Shown: positions 17,113-26,600 of the stretch, in pieces
Layout: each line of letters begins with the position of its first letter
How positions within the stretch are numbered: position 1 is the first letter of the stretch
NCBI GenBank assembly: GCA_946886065.1
Contig: CAMPHU010000006.1
Span: forward strand, 1-50,941
Source of the DNA: an uncultured Massilia sp.
GTDB taxonomy: Bacteria > Pseudomonadota > Gammaproteobacteria > Burkholderiales > Burkholderiaceae
DNA: 50,941 nucleotides
Direction of reading: 5' to 3'
Made by a program: the position numbers and the translations under genes
Notes under the pieces: generated by a model
Database searches by the model: none
What the model saw: the letters and a program-made list of their open reading frames with translations, nothing else
What the model was told of the DNA's origin: nothing

Positions 17113-18756
17113 ATGCACAGTAATCAATTCAAAGGTATGACTATCAAGACGAAGGTATGCACCGGATTCGCGGCAATCCTTCTGCTGATGGTTGTTTTAA
17201 CAGGGATCGGCGTCAGCCGGGTCAACACGGTCTCTTCCAGCCTGATCACCATCGGCGACGTCAACAGCGTCAAGCAACGCTACGCCATCAACTTCCGCGG
17301 CAGCGTGCACGACCGTGCGATCAGCCTGCGCGATGTGACGCTGGTCGGCAGCGACACTGAACTGAAAGCGGCCGTGGCCGACATCCGTCGCCTGGCTTCC
17401 GACTATGAACAGTCCGCCGTGTTGCTGGACAAGATGCTTGCCGAGGGCAGCGATACCAGCCCTGAAGAGCGGCAAATCCTTGCCGGCATCAAGGAAGTCG
17501 AAGCCCGTACGCTGCCGCTGGTGTCGCAAGTGATCGCCTTGCGCGAAGCGGGCGAACTCGACCGCGCGAAGGAAGTCATGCTCAAGGATGCCCGTCCGGC
17601 CTTCGTCGAATGGCTGGCCAGGATCAACCAGTATATCGACCTGAAGGAAAAGGCGAACCAGTCCGAGTCGGCGCGCGCGCGCGAAGTCGCGAGCGGGTTC
17701 CAGACGCTCATGCTGATCATGTGTGCAGCCGCCGTCATCACCGGCGTACTCGTTGCGGCGGTCATCGTGCGCGCGATCTTGAGGGCGCTCGGCGGGGAGC
17801 CGGCGAAAGCCAGCGCCATCGCCAACAGCATTGCCACCGGCGACCTGGCGGTGATGATCGACACCGATGGCAGCAAGCGCTCGAGCGTGCTGTACGCCAT
17901 GAGCGAGATGCGCGACAGCCTCCTCAGGATCGTGGCGGAGGTCCGCGTCGGCGCGCAGGCGATCTCCGCGGCCACCGCCGAGATCGCCTCCGGCAACCTC
18001 AACCTGTCGTCCCGCACCGAGCTGCAGGCTTCCTCGCTGCAGGAGACCGCCTCGTCGATGGAGCAATTGACCGCGACGGTCAGGCAGAATGCGGACAACG
18101 CGCTCCAGGCCAACCAGCTGGCCGTCTCCGCCGCCACCGTGGCGCGCAAGGGCGGCGCGGTCGTATCGCAGGTGGTGGACACCATGGACTCGATCAATGC
18201 CTCGGCCAGGAAGATCGTGGACATCATCAGCGTGATCGACGGGATCGCGTTCCAGACCAACATCCTGGCGCTGAATGCGGCGGTGGAAGCGGCGCGGGCC
18301 GGCGAACAGGGGCGCGGTTTCGCGGTAGTGGCGACCGAAGTGCGCAACCTGGCGCAGCGCTCCGCGGCGGCGGCCAGGGAGATCAAGGCGCTGATCGGCG
18401 ATTCGGTCGACAAGGTCGACGCCGGCAGCCGGCTGGTCGCCGACGCGGGCGCCACCATGGATGAAATCGTCACCAGCGTGAACCGCGTGACCGACATCAT
18501 GGCCGAGATCACGGCCGCGAGCCAGGAGCAGAGCGCGGGCATCGAACAGGTCAACCGCGCGATCGGCCAGATGGACCAGGTGACGCAGCAGAACGCGGCG
18601 CTGGTCGAAGAGGCCGCCACCGGGGCCGGCGCGCTGCAAGCGCAGGCGGAAAAGCTGGGCAGCGTGGTCGCCATTTTCAAGCTGGGCGATGCCGAGGCGC
18701 GTGCGCCGGGCGGCGCCACGCAAGTACGCGGCCGGCAAGCGGCCCTCCTGTCCTGA
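17113..18756 (+). CDS. methyl-accepting chemotaxis protein
   Basis: A 547-residue receptor. TM1 is at about 17-37. A periplasmic four-helix-bundle sensor (about 40-195) starts [22 protein letters not shown]2 (about 196-222) is followed by HAMP and a long cytoplasmic signalling coil whose tip reads [19 protein letters not shown], the conserved CheA/CheW-binding hairpin. The C-terminus has no CheR-tethering pentapeptide. The start at 17113 has AGGA upstream; an internal ATG at 17137 is possible. No other chemotaxis genes are nearby, so it feeds a remote Che system. Divergence from the cobalamin-type MerR gene suggests light- or B12-responsive expression. Confidence 0.93.
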   Translation: MHSNQFKGMTIKTKVCTGFAAILLLMVVLTGIGVSRVNTVSSSLITIGDVNSVKQRYAINFRGSVHDRAISLRDVTLVGSDTELKAAVADIRRLASDYEQSAVLLDKMLAEGSDTSPEERQILAGIKEVEARTLPLVSQVIALREAGELDRAKEVMLKDARPAFVEWLARINQYIDLKEKANQSESARAREVASGFQTLMLIMCAAAVITGVLVAAVIVRAILRALGGEPAKASAIANSIATGDLAVMIDTDGSKRSSVLYAMSEMRDSLLRIVAEVRVGAQAISAATAEIASGNLNLSSRTELQASSLQETASSMEQLTATVRQNADNALQANQLAVSAATVARKGGAVVSQVVDTMDSINASARKIVDIISVIDGIAFQTNILALNAAVEAARAGEQGRGFAVVATEVRNLAQRSAAAAREIKALIGDSVDKVDAGSRLVADAGATMDEIVTSVNRVTDIMAEITAASQEQSAGIEQVNRAIGQMDQVTQQNAALVEEAATGAGALQAQAEKLGSVVAIFKLGDAEARAPGGATQVRGRQAALLS

Positions 18757-18798
18757 GCCCGCGCCGCCCGCGGCGCGGGCCGGCCGGAACCTGAATGA

Positions 18799-18828
18799 CA
18801 AAGGACGCCTGCGGGCGTCCTTTGTTTT
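18799..18828. terminator. bidirectional terminator between chemoreceptor and PAS-kinase genes
   Basis: The eleven-base stem CAAAGGACGCC/GGCGTCCTTTG with loop TGCG has T-richness in the plus direction and lies between two convergent genes. Its core is identical to the terminator at 16076. Confidence 0.75.
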
Positions 18829-18846
18829 GCCGCCCTTCCGGGATGC

Positions 18847-20157
18847 TCAGGCTGCGGCTTCCGAAGCGCCCGCGGCGCTGGCGGGAGGCTCGATCGGCAG
18901 GCGGACCGTGAATGTCGTGCCGACCCCGATCCTGGAATCCACGTCGATGCGCCCGCCGTGCTTGCTGACGGTGCTGTAGGAGAGCGAGAGGCCCAGGCCG
19001 GTGCCGCTCCCCACCGGCTTGGTGGTGAAGAAAGGCTCGAAGATGCGGTTCAGGTTTTGCGGCGGGATGCCGCAGCCGGTGTCGCTGATCGCCACCCAGA
19101 CCCAGTCGCCATCGACGCCGGTGCTGATGGTGATGATGCCGCTTTCCTCGATCGCATGGGCGGCATTGACCAGCAGGTTCATGAAGACCTGGTTCAGCTG
19201 CGACGGCAGGCACGTGACTTCCGGCAAGCTGCCGTAGCGCTTCTCGACCGTCGCCTTGTACTTGATCTCGTTGGCGACGATATTCAAGGTGCTGTCGAGA
19301 CCGGCATGCAGGTCGGCGGGCTGCCAGTCGGTCTCTCCCACGTGCGAGAAATCCTTGAGCGCCTGGACGATTTCGCGCACGCGCTTCAATCCCTCCAGCG
19401 ATTCCTTCACCAGGTCGGGCACGTCTTCCTTCAGGAAGGCCAGGTCCGCCTCGCGCCCGATCGCGTCGACGCGCGCCGCCAGCGGGGTGCCGGGCGCCAT
19501 CTGGGCGACCGCCCTGCCATTGGCGCCCACCACCGCCAGCAGCGTGTTGATGTATTTTTTCAGCGTCCCCATGTTGCTGTTGACGAAGCCCAGGGGGTTG
19601 TTGATTTCGTGGGCGACGCCCGCCGCCAGTTGGCCGATGGACGCCATTTTTTCGGACTGGAGCAGCTGGTCGTGCGCTTCGCGCAGGCGGGCGATCAGGC
19701 ATTCCTGCTCCTGCTCCATGTGCTTGCGCGCGCTGATGTCGCTGAGCGAGCCGATCACCTCGACGGGCGTGCCGTTCTCGTCGCGGATCAGGCGCAGCTG
19801 GTCGTGCATCCACAGGTATTCGCCGCTGGCGGTGCGGAACCGGTATTCGTAGGTCCGCTCGCCTTCGACGAACAGCTGGGCCAGGCTGGAGAAGATGTTG
19901 GGCGCATCTTCCGGGTGCAGGTGGTCGAACCAGAAGTTCGGGTCGGCCAGCATCTCCTCCGGCGGGTAGCCGAGGACGTGGTAGGCGTTCTTGCTGACGA
20001 AGGTCAGCTTGAAGTCGCCGCTGGGCACCGAGCTGTAGACAATCGCAGGAGTGTTATCGATCAGGTATTGCAGCCGGACCAGCGGCGAGGTGGCCTCGGC
20101 CGGCCGCGGGGGCGGGCTGGAATCGAAGGATTCGAATTCTTCAAACATCATGGCCAT
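18847..20157 (-). CDS. PAS-domain hybrid-free sensor histidine kinase (soluble)
   Basis: A 436-residue protein without membrane helices. It has one PAS/PAC domain (about 28-145, [13 protein letters not shown] to [14 protein letters not shown]), a short coiled coil, a HisKA-like region with H183 ([18 protein letters not shown]) and a HATPase domain ([30 protein letters not shown]). The HEINNPLG signature places it with NtrB-like and ZraS-like kinases. No response-regulator gene is adjacent, so it is an orphan kinase with an unknown partner. It is convergent with the chemoreceptor gene and shares its terminator. A perfect fourteen-base palindrome lies about 50 bases upstream of its start. Confidence 0.9.
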   Translation of the reverse strand: MAMMFEEFESFDSSPPPRPAEATSPLVRLQYLIDNTPAIVYSSVPSGDFKLTFVSKNAYHVLGYPPEEMLADPNFWFDHLHPEDAPNIFSSLAQLFVEGERTYEYRFRTASGEYLWMHDQLRLIRDENGTPVEVIGSLSDISARKHMEQEQECLIARLREAHDQLLQSEKMASIGQLAAGVAHEINNPLGFVNSNMGTLKKYINTLLAVVGANGRAVAQMAPGTPLAARVDAIGREADLAFLKEDVPDLVKESLEGLKRVREIVQALKDFSHVGETDWQPADLHAGLDSTLNIVANEIKYKATVEKRYGSLPEVTCLPSQLNQVFMNLLVNAAHAIEESGIITISTGVDGDWVWVAISDTGCGIPPQNLNRIFEPFFTTKPVGSGTGLGLSLSYSTVSKHGGRIDVDSRIGVGTTFTVRLPIEPPASAAGASEAAA

Positions 20158-20203
20158 GGCGGGTTCGACGAAGATATGCTGGCTTCCATTATCTCGACGA
20201 ATA

Positions 20204-20217
20204 TGTCTGTACAGACA
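20204..20217. promoter_or_regulatory. perfect 14-base palindrome upstream of PAS kinase
   Basis: TGTCTGTACAGACA is fully self-complementary and lies 47 bases before the kinase start. It looks like a dimeric regulator operator (TetR-like in form). No TetR-type gene is present in the window. Confidence 0.4.
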
Positions 20218-20337
20218 CTTTCTTTCCGTAATGGAAATGATATTTTTGGTCGGTATGGCTTCGCTACAACACGCGGATCGGGGAACCCTCAGCTGGGCCT
20301 TGATAGCCTCGGTGAGCCTGAAGCTTGAAGGCCTGCT

Positions 20338-20694
20338 TCAGCCGCCGGCGCGTTTCGGATGGTGGCCGAGCTTTGCGAGCGTCTCCATCACCAGGTCGCA
20401 GTGGTCGCCCTGGACCTCGATCACGCCGTCCTTGACGGTGCCGCCCGATCCGCATGCGGTGCGCAGCTGCTTGCCCAGCAGAGCCAGTGCGGTGGGATCG
20501 AGCGCGAGCCCTTTGACGACCGTTACGCTCTTGCCGCCGCGGCCCTTCGTCTGGCGCGACACGCGCACCTTGCCATCGCCTTTGATCGCGGCTTGCGCCT
20601 GGCACGTGCACGCCGAGGCGGGCTGCCGGCATGCGGGGCACATGCGGCCGCCGTCGGTGGAATACACCAGGCCGCTGTTTGAACTGCTCTTCAT
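20338..20694 (-). CDS. yciH: SUI1/YciH-family translation initiation factor-like protein
   Basis: A 118-residue protein. The N-terminal part has clustered cysteines (CPACRQPASACTC, about 19-31) and the C-terminal SUI1 domain (about 40-115) contains VRVSRQTKGRGGKSVTVVKG and CGSGGTVKDGVIEVQGD. It is the bacterial counterpart of eIF1, thought to affect start-codon fidelity on the 30S subunit. It lies 51 bases downstream of dsbD on the same strand and may be co-transcribed with it. Confidence 0.88.
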   Translation of the reverse strand: MKSSSNSGLVYSTDGGRMCPACRQPASACTCQAQAAIKGDGKVRVSRQTKGRGGKSVTVVKGLALDPTALALLGKQLRTACGSGGTVKDGVIEVQGDHCDLVMETLAKLGHHPKRAGG

Positions 20695-20745
20695 GTTGAC
20701 TTATCGTTTATGAGCGCTTGGGCGACCAAGGACCGCTCTTAAGCT

Positions 20746-22614
20746 TCATCCGCCGAGCTTTTGCAGAGACGCAAGGAACTTGCGCGCGTCCTGGTAGCCG
20801 ATCACCCGGCTGTCCGGGATCTCGCGCCCTTCCCTGTCGAACAGGATGATCCCGGGCGGCCCGAACAGGCCGAAGCGCTTGAGCATGGCCTTGTCGTCCG
20901 CGTTATTGGCGGTCACGTCGATCTGCAGCAGGATGGTGTTGGCCAGCTTGGCCTGGACGGCCGGGTCGACGAAGGTCAGCTTTTCCATCTCCTTGCACGA
21001 CACGCACCAGTCGGCATAGAAGTCGAGCATCGCCGTCTTGCCGCCGGTATTCGCCAGCACCGCATCGAGCTCGGCCACGTTCTTCACGCGCTTGAATTCC
21101 AGGTGCTGCGGCGCGCCGCCGCGCAGGTGGGCCAGCGGGGCCAGCGCATCGCGCCCGCCGCTGGCCACGCCGACCAGCTGCATCGCACCCAGCACGGCGA
21201 TGGCGCCGCCGGCGGCCATCGTGGCCCAGTGACGGTAATGGCGCAGCAGGTAGAAGCCGTAGCCGAGCAGCAGCGCCGCCCACAGCAGCATCTGCGCCGC
21301 CGCCGGGATCACCGGCGAGACCAGCCACAAGGCCATCGCCAGCATCAGCACGCCGAACAGGCGCTTGACCGATTCCATCCACGCACCCGCGCGCGGCAGC
21401 AGCGAGCCGGCCGACACGCCGACCAGCAGCAGCGGAATGCTCATGCCGACCGCCATCGCGAACAAGGCTGCGCCGCCGATCAGGACATCGCGGGTCTGGC
21501 TGATGTAGACCAGGGCGCCGGCCAGCGGCGCGGCCACGCAGGGGCCGACGATCAGGGCCGAGATCGCGCCCATGGCGAACACGCCGGCCAGCTTGCCGGA
21601 AGAACGGCGGCCGGAGGCGTGGGAAAGACGGGTCTGCAACGCGACCGGCAGCTGCAGCTGGTAGAAGCCGAACATCGACAGCGACATGGCGACGATAAGG
21701 ATGGCGAAGCTGCCCAGCACCCAGGGGTTCTGCAAGGCGGCGGCCAGGCCTTCGCCGATCAGGCCGGCGGCGATGCCGAGCGCGGTGTAGACGATGGCCA
21801 TGCCGAGCGAGTACGCAAGCGACAGCACGAAGCCGCGCGAACGGCGTACCTGCTGGCCTTCGCCGACGATGATCGAAGACAGGATCGGCACCATCGGCAG
21901 CACGCAGGGCGTGAAGGCCAGGCCCAGGCCGAGCAGCACGAAGGCGGGAACGATGGCCAGCAGGCGGCCGCCGTTGAGGATGCCGGCGATGCTGGACATG
22001 TCGGATTCGGCGGCGGGAGCGCTGCCGGCAGGCGCCGTCACGGCGGGCGCTGGCGCGGCAGCGGCCGGGGCGCTGTCCGCGGCCGGCGTCGAGGACAGCG
22101 GGACCGAGATTGCCGGTCCCTGCCCTGCCGCGGCGCCGATCGGCAGCGGCGGCGCGCCGGACGCGGCGCCGCCTGCGCCTGCGCCCAGGCTGGCCGTGTG
22201 CTGCTGCGGCGGATAGCACAGGCCGGCGTCGGCGCAGCCCTGGCTGGTGGCCGTCAGGGTGAAACTACCACTGCCTTCGACGGGGACGCGGATCGTCAGC
22301 AGTCCCTTGTAGGTTTCGACATCCTTCTCGAAGGTCGGGTCGTACTTCACCTTGCCCGGCGGGATCTGCGGCGTGCCGAGCGTGGCGCCATCGGCCTTGA
22401 AGCCGAAGCGTTCGCGGTACATGTAGTAGCCGTCGGCGATCTGGTAAGTCACTTCCAGCGTCTGCGGGTCGGCCATGCGGGCGGCGAAGCGGAAGGCCAG
22501 GGCCGGGTCGAGGAACTCTTCTTCGGCGCGTGCGGCGCCGGCGGTCAGGAGCACGAGGGCGGCGAACAGCGTCAGGCAGGCTTGCAGCAGGCGGCTGGGG
22601 AAGAAACGGGTCAT
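20746..22614 (-). CDS. dsbD: thiol:disulfide interchange protein DsbD
   Basis: A 622-residue protein with all three redox modules. The signal peptide is at 1-30 (ends AARA). The periplasmic alpha domain has C127 and C133 (GCADAGLCYPP). An Ala/Pro-rich linker follows. The membrane domain of about eight helices has the paired cysteines in FTPCVLPMVP and VGPCVAAPL, and the thioredoxin-like gamma domain has DWCVSCKEME. DsbD moves electrons from cytoplasmic thioredoxin to periplasmic DsbC, DsbG and cytochrome c maturation proteins. The start at 22614 gives the proper signal peptide; a longer upstream frame is spurious. All six catalytic cysteines are kept. It follows the rplQ terminator and is a separate unit. 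Confidence 0.95.
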   Translation of the reverse strand: MTRFFPSRLLQACLTLFAALVLLTAGAARAEEEFLDPALAFRFAARMADPQTLEVTYQIADGYYMYRERFGFKADGATLGTPQIPPGKVKYDPTFEKDVETYKGLLTIRVPVEGSGSFTLTATSQGCADAGLCYPPQQHTASLGAGAGGAASGAPPLPIGAAAGQGPAISVPLSSTPAADSAPAAAAPAPAVTAPAGSAPAAESDMSSIAGILNGGRLLAIVPAFVLLGLGLAFTPCVLPMVPILSSIIVGEGQQVRRSRGFVLSLAYSLGMAIVYTALGIAAGLIGEGLAAALQNPWVLGSFAILIVAMSLSMFGFYQLQLPVALQTRLSHASGRRSSGKLAGVFAMGAISALIVGPCVAAPLAGALVYISQTRDVLIGGAALFAMAVGMSIPLLLVGVSAGSLLPRAGAWMESVKRLFGVLMLAMALWLVSPVIPAAAQMLLWAALLLGYGFYLLRHYRHWATMAAGGAIAVLGAMQLVGVASGGRDALAPLAHLRGGAPQHLEFKRVKNVAELDAVLANTGGKTAMLDFYADWCVSCKEMEKLTFVDPAVQAKLANTILLQIDVTANNADDKAMLKRFGLFGPPGIILFDREGREIPDSRVIGYQDARKFLASLQKLGG

Positions 22615-22740
22615 GGTGTCGGGTGAGTTGTTACAGCGCACCGGAATGGTACACCGGCTGGACTGTTCGCGTCTGTGGCGAGGCTTAAACCCGTGGCTTC
22701 GGCTTGTACCCAAGCCGGCCTGCAACGCGCACATCAGGCG

Positions 22741-22767
22741 AAAAAAAACCAGGCCGAAGCCTGGTTT
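22741..22767 (-). terminator. intrinsic terminator of the ribosomal superoperon, after rplQ
   Basis: On the minus strand AAACCAGGC-TTCG-GCCTGGTTT is followed by further T residues (eight in all). The nine-base stem has a stable UUCG-type tetraloop. It lies 18 bases after the rplQ stop and separates it from dsbD. Confidence 0.93.
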
Positions 22768-22784
22768 CTTGGAGACCTAGCCGA

Positions 22785-23180
22785 TTACTCAGCGGTCGGT
22801 GCTTCTTCAGCGGTGCCCGGTTCCGGACGGTCCAGCAGTTCGACGTAGGCCATCGGTGCGTTGTCGCCAACGCGGAAGCCCATCTTCAGGATGCGCAGGT
22901 AGCCGCCGTTGCGGTTGGCGTAACGCGGACCCAGTTCAGCGAACAGCTTCTGGACGATTTCGCGGTCGCGCAGGCGAGCGAAGGCCAGGCGCTTGTTTGC
23001 CAGGGTGTCGGTCTTGCCCAGGGTCAGGATCGGCTCGACAACGCGACGCAGTTCCTTTGCCTTCGGCACGGTGGTCTTGATGGCTTCGTGACGCAGCAGC
23101 GAAACAGTCATGTTGCGCAGCATTGCCAGGCGGTGGGACGAGGTACGGTTCAGCTTACGAAGGCCGTGACGGTGACGCAT
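22785..23180 (-). CDS. rplQ: 50S ribosomal protein L17
   Basis: A 131-residue protein, near the usual length. The N-terminus [20 protein letters not shown] and the helix [20 protein letters not shown] are diagnostic of L17, which binds 23S rRNA on the solvent side. A short acidic tail ([10 protein letters not shown]) extends the C-terminus. It is the last gene of the alpha-operon part, as expected. The 139-base gap to rpoA carries a hairpin that could reduce its expression relative to rpoA. Confidence 0.97.
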   Translation of the reverse strand: MRHRHGLRKLNRTSSHRLAMLRNMTVSLLRHEAIKTTVPKAKELRRVVEPILTLGKTDTLANKRLAFARLRDREIVQKLFAELGPRYANRNGGYLRILKMGFRVGDNAPMAYVELLDRPEPGTAEEAPTAE

Positions 23181-23260
23181 GGTAAATCCTTTCGAGTGTT
23201 TTCAATTCCAGTTCTTCGATCGTTCACGCTTGCGCGTGACCGCGGACCGGTTCAGGGGTT

Positions 23261-23288
23261 AAAACCGCCCGGACAAGGCGTCCAGGCG
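23261..23288 (-). terminator. attenuator-like hairpin between rpoA and rplQ
   Basis: On the minus strand a nine-base stem with one G-U pair (CGCCTGGAC/GTCCGGGCG), loop GCCTT, is followed by GTTTT. It is weaker than the operon's end terminator, so partial termination is the likely effect. Confidence 0.5.
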
Positions 23289-23319
23289 GGGTACTGCAAA
23301 GCGAAACTGAAATCGCGGA

Positions 23320-24297
23320 TTACTTCTCGAGGCCAGCCGGCGGCCAGTTCTCGAGTTTCATGCCCAGGGTCAGGCCGCGCGAAGCGAGGACTTCCTTGAT
23401 TTCGTTGAGCGACTTGCGGCCCAGGTTCGGGGTCTTCAGCAGTTCGTTTTCCGAACGCTGGATCAGGTCGCCGATGTAGTAGATGTTCTCGGCCTTCAGG
23501 CAGTTTGCCGAACGGACGGTCAGTTCCAGGTCGTCCACCGGACGCAGCAGGATCGGATCGACCAGCGGAGCGCGCGACGGTGCTTCGGCGGCGGCTTCGG
23601 TGCCTTCCAGGGCGGCGAACACGTTCAGCTGGTCCACCAGGACGCGGGCCGACTGGCGGATCGCTTCTTCCGGGGTGATCACGCCGTTGGTTTCGATGTT
23701 GATGATCAGCTTGTCCAGGTCGGTACGCTGCTCGACACGGGCCGATTCCACGGCGTAGGACACGCGGCGCACCGGCGAGAACGACGCATCCAGGATGATG
23801 CGGCCGATGGTCTTGTTGGTGTCTTCCGACAGGCGGCGCACGTTGCCCGGCACATAGCCGCGGCCCTTCTCGACCTTGATCTGCATGTCCAGCTTGCCGC
23901 CGGCGGTCAGGTGAGCGATCACGTGATCCGGGTTGATCAGTTCCACGTCATGCGGCAGGTCGATGTCGGAAGCCAGGACGGCGCCTTCGCCTTCCTTCTT
24001 CAGGGTCAGGGTGACCGAATCACGGTTGTGCACCTTGAACACGACGCCCTTCAGGTTCAGCAGCAGGTCGACCACGTCTTCCTGCACGCCGTCCAGCGAC
24101 GAGTACTCGTGCACGACGCCGGCGATCGTCACTTCGGTCGGGGCATAGCCGACCATCGACGACAGCAGGACGCGGCGCAGCGCGTTGCCCAGGGTGTGAC
24201 CATAACCACGCTCGAACGGCTCCATCACGACTTTTGCGTGACCGGCGCCCAGTGCTTCTACATCGATGATACGTGGCTTCAACAGACTATTTTGCAT
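23320..24297 (-). CDS. rpoA: DNA-directed RNA polymerase subunit alpha
   Basis: A 325-residue protein. The N-terminal assembly domain (about 1-230) includes [20 protein letters not shown], the dimerisation region. A linker around 231-245 leads to the C-terminal domain (about 250-320), with [22 protein letters not shown] and [13 protein letters not shown], which contacts UP elements and activators. Length and order match E. coli alpha. It is separated from rpsD by 285 bases containing a dispersed repeat, an unusual break in a normally tight operon. Confidence 0.98.
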   Translation of the reverse strand: MQNSLLKPRIIDVEALGAGHAKVVMEPFERGYGHTLGNALRRVLLSSMVGYAPTEVTIAGVVHEYSSLDGVQEDVVDLLLNLKGVVFKVHNRDSVTLTLKKEGEGAVLASDIDLPHDVELINPDHVIAHLTAGGKLDMQIKVEKGRGYVPGNVRRLSEDTNKTIGRIILDASFSPVRRVSYAVESARVEQRTDLDKLIINIETNGVITPEEAIRQSARVLVDQLNVFAALEGTEAAAEAPSRAPLVDPILLRPVDDLELTVRSANCLKAENIYYIGDLIQRSENELLKTPNLGRKSLNEIKEVLASRGLTLGMKLENWPPAGLEK

Positions 24298-24468
24298 GAA
24301 ATGTCCTTTTCAATACCCTCGGCTCGTTACACCGATAAGGCTGATGGCATTAATGAGAACGCCTGCGGGGAGCAGGCGGCGATACGAAAACGGTAGCGAC
24401 GGGAATGATGGGAATCGGAGATTCGCTGCGGAGCCAACCTTAGGTTGCTGCGTCCGCACCACCTCTCC

Positions 24469-24550
24469 CGTCGTACGCGCGGAGGCGGGAACCCAGATTG
24501 TTCGACTTAGCCGAGAAACTTGGGTCCCCGCCTTCGCGGGGGTGACGACA
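24469..24550. repeat. dispersed intergenic repeat between rpsD and rpoA
   Basis: Imperfect inverted arms around GGCGGGAACCCA and TGGGTCCCCGCCTTCGCGGG. Read on the minus strand the element encodes the string VTPAKAGTQ, a familiar translation artefact of a widespread proteobacterial intergenic repeat. It sits inside the alpha operon. The only open frame across it (24310-24582, minus) is therefore not called a gene. Confidence 0.65.
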
Positions 24551-24551
24551 A

Positions 24552-24571
24552 GGGGACGGCAAGCCGTCCCC
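24552..24571 (-). terminator. perfect hairpin just after rpsD
   Basis: A nine-base perfect stem (GGGGACGGC/GCCGTCCCC) with a two-base centre lies 11 bases after the rpsD stop. It has no T-run and may belong to the neighbouring repeat element or protect the rpsD mRNA end. Confidence 0.4.
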
Positions 24572-24582
24572 GAGGTCGTCAA

Positions 24583-25206
24583 TTAACGCGAGTACAGTTC
24601 GACGATCAGCGCTTCGTTGACGTCAGCAGCGATCTCGTTACGCTCCGGGAACGAACGGAAGGTGCCTTCGAACTTCTTGGCATCGACCGAAACCCAGCTC
24701 GGGAAACCGACTTGCTCAGCCAGCGACAGGGCTTCAGCGATACGCACTTGCTTCTTGGCCTTTTCGCGCACGGCGATGACGTCGCCGGTCTTGACCTGGT
24801 ACGAAGCGATGTTCACGACGTTGCCGTTCACGGTGAAGGCCTTGTGGCTCACCAGCTGGCGTGCTTCAGCGCGGGTCGAGCCGAAGCCCATGCGGTAAGC
24901 GACGTTGTCCAGGCGCGATTCCAGCAGCTTCAGCAGGGTTTCGCCGGTGTTGCCCTTGCGGCGCGACGCTTCAGCGAAGTAGCGGCGGAACTGACGCTCC
25001 AGCACGCCGTAGATACGCTTGACCTTCTGCTTTTCACGCAGCTGGTTGCCGTAGTCCGAAGTACGGGCGCCCGACTTCACGCCGTGCTGACCCGGCTTGA
25101 CGTCCAGCTTGCACTTCGAATCGAGCGAGCGACGTGCGCTCTTCAGGAACAGGTCGGTGCCTTCACGGCGCGACAGTTTTGCTTTTGGTCCGATATAACG
25201 TGCCAC
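24583..25206 (-). CDS. rpsD: 30S ribosomal protein S4
   Basis: A 207-residue protein with the S4 N-terminal domain ([20 protein letters not shown]) and the S4 RNA-binding fold (about 97-160, [20 protein letters not shown]). It is the zinc-free form, as the N-terminal cysteine cluster is absent. S4 nucleates 30S assembly and in E. coli represses the alpha operon translationally. Here the preceding 204-base gap holds strong hairpins and a promoter-like -10, so expression may be controlled separately from rpsM-rpsK. Confidence 0.97.
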   Translation of the reverse strand: MARYIGPKAKLSRREGTDLFLKSARRSLDSKCKLDVKPGQHGVKSGARTSDYGNQLREKQKVKRIYGVLERQFRRYFAEASRRKGNTGETLLKLLESRLDNVAYRMGFGSTRAEARQLVSHKAFTVNGNVVNIASYQVKTGDVIAVREKAKKQVRIAEALSLAEQVGFPSWVSVDAKKFEGTFRSFPERNEIAADVNEALIVELYSR

Positions 25207-25410
25207 GTTAGATACCTTTATAAATGATCACGCCCCAGCGGTGCTTGGCACCCAGGCGCTAGTCCGGTCCACAGTTGGCCGGACGTGGCTTAAACAAATC
25301 GCCCGCCATTGAAATGGCAGGCGACAAGAGCCGGGCAGTATACCCTATTTCGGGCAACTGCACCGGCAATCTTTGAAACACCATGGGACCGAGGTCCCAA
25401 GCATCACGTA
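25207..25410 (-). promoter_or_regulatory. structured leader or internal promoter before rpsD
   Basis: This 204-base gap in the alpha operon contains several minus-strand signals. There is a GGGACC/GGTCCC hairpin (25385-25398) just after rpsK, a TATACT -10-like box (25337-25342) with no clear -35, and an eleven-base stem with one G-U pair (25300-25323). An internal promoter and a regulatory mRNA structure are both possible. Confidence 0.4.
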
Positions 25411-25815
25411 TTAGATACGACGACGCTTCGGCGGACGGCAGCCGTTGTGCGGAACCGGGGTCACGTCCTGGATCTCGGTGATCTTGATGCCCAGGTTGTT
25501 CAGTGCGCGCACAGCCGACTCGCGGCCCGGGCCCGGGCCCTTGATACGCACTTCCAGGTTCTTCACGCCCGACTCCTGAGCGACCTTGCCTGCAGCTTCG
25601 GCAGCAACCTGCGCTGCGAACGGGGTCGATTTGCGCGAACCCTTGAAGCCGGCGCCGCCGGAGGTAGCCCACGACAGAGCGTTGCCCTGACGGTCGGTGA
25701 TCGTGATGATCGTGTTGTTGAAGGACGCGTGGACGTGGGCGATGCCCTCGGCGACGTTCTTCTTGACTTTCTTGCGCACGCGAGCTGCTGCTGCGCTGCT
25801 TTGTTGCTTGGCCAT
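25411..25815 (-). CDS. rpsK: 30S ribosomal protein S11
   Basis: A 134-residue protein. The core ([24 protein letters not shown]) and the basic end ([15 protein letters not shown]) are diagnostic of S11, which lies on the 30S platform near the mRNA exit with S18 and S21. The N-terminus has a short Ala/Ser/Gln-rich extension. It follows rpsM by 15 bases. A longer gap then precedes rpsD. Confidence 0.97.
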   Translation of the reverse strand: MAKQQSSAAAARVRKKVKKNVAEGIAHVHASFNNTIITITDRQGNALSWATSGGAGFKGSRKSTPFAAQVAAEAAGKVAQESGVKNLEVRIKGPGPGRESAVRALNNLGIKITEIQDVTPVPHNGCRPPKRRRI

Positions 25816-25830
25816 GGTCAGGTTCCTAGA

Positions 25831-26196
25831 TTATTTCTTGAGCGATTGTGCGGCCTTGCGCGGACCTTTGCGGGTACGTGCATTGGTACGGGTACGCTGG
25901 CCGCGCACCGGCAGACCCTTACGGTGACGCATGCCGCGGTAGCAGCCCAGGTCCATCAGACGCTTGATGTTCATGGACAGTTCGCGGCGCAGGTCGCCTT
26001 CCACGACAAACTTCGCAACTTCGTCACGCAGCTTCTCGAGTTCGTTGTCGTCCAGGTCCTTGACCTTCTTGTTGGTCGCGATACCGGTTGCGTCGCAGAT
26101 CTTCTGCGAGCGCGGACGGCCAATACCGTAGATCGCCGTCAGGCCGATAACAGTGTGCTGATGATTTGGGATGTTAACCCCTGCAATACGTGCCAT
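25831..26196 (-). CDS. rpsM: 30S ribosomal protein S13
   Basis: A 121-residue protein beginning [20 protein letters not shown] with the typical basic C-terminal tail ([16 protein letters not shown]). S13 sits in the 30S head and contacts L5 and the P-site tRNA. It is the first gene of the classical alpha operon; here it follows rpmJ by 15 bases, so no independent operon start is obvious. Confidence 0.97.
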   Translation of the reverse strand: MARIAGVNIPNHQHTVIGLTAIYGIGRPRSQKICDATGIATNKKVKDLDDNELEKLRDEVAKFVVEGDLRRELSMNIKRLMDLGCYRGMRHRKGLPVRGQRTRTNARTRKGPRKAAQSLKK

Positions 26197-26211
26197 TCGA
26201 TATTCCTCGTA

Positions 26212-26325
26212 TTAACCTTGACGCTGCTTGTGACGCGGCTCGACGCAGATCACACGGACCACGCCCTTGCGCTTGATGATCTTGCAGTTGCGGCAGATCC
26301 GCTTGACTGAAGCGTTAACTTTCAT
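26212..26325 (-). CDS. rpmJ: 50S ribosomal protein L36
   Basis: A 37-residue protein found by reading the minus strand from the ATG at 26323-26325: [20 protein letters not shown] onward to HKQRQG. It is the zinc-binding form, with C11, C14, C27 and H32 as ligands. The position between infA and rpsM is the standard one in betaproteobacteria. Confidence 0.96.
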   Translation of the reverse strand: MKVNASVKRICRNCKIIKRKGVVRVICVEPRHKQRQG

Positions 26326-26361
26326 TTTGCACTCTCTTCGGTTCGTTTACTTGATGATTTT

Positions 26362-26580
26362 TTACTTGGTGCGGAACACAATGCGGGCCCGGGAAAGGTC
26401 GTACGGGGTCAGTTCCACCGTCACCTTGTCGCCCGGGAGAATGCGGATGTAATTCATCCGCATTTTACCCGAGATATGCCCCAGCACCACGTGCCCGTTT
26501 TCCAGCTTCACGCGAAAGGTCGCGTTCGGGAGATTCTCGAGAATCTCCCCCTGCATTTGGATGACGTCGTCTTTTGCCAT
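26362..26580 (-). CDS. infA: translation initiation factor IF-1
   Basis: A 72-residue single OB-fold protein ([20 protein letters not shown], then [20 protein letters not shown]). IF-1 binds the 30S A site during initiation. Placement between secY and rpmJ, 20 bases after secY, matches beta- and Gram-positive bacterial order rather than E. coli, where infA is elsewhere. Confidence 0.97.
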   Translation of the reverse strand: MAKDDVIQMQGEILENLPNATFRVKLENGHVVLGHISGKMRMNYIRILPGDKVTVELTPYDLSRARIVFRTK

Positions 26581-26600
26581 TCGCTCTATGCACTCCCCGC

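Noticed and set aside
24310..24582. 90-residue ORF between rpsD and rpoA
   Set aside because: It contains the VTPAKAGTQ artefact of a dispersed intergenic repeat and has no conserved protein features.
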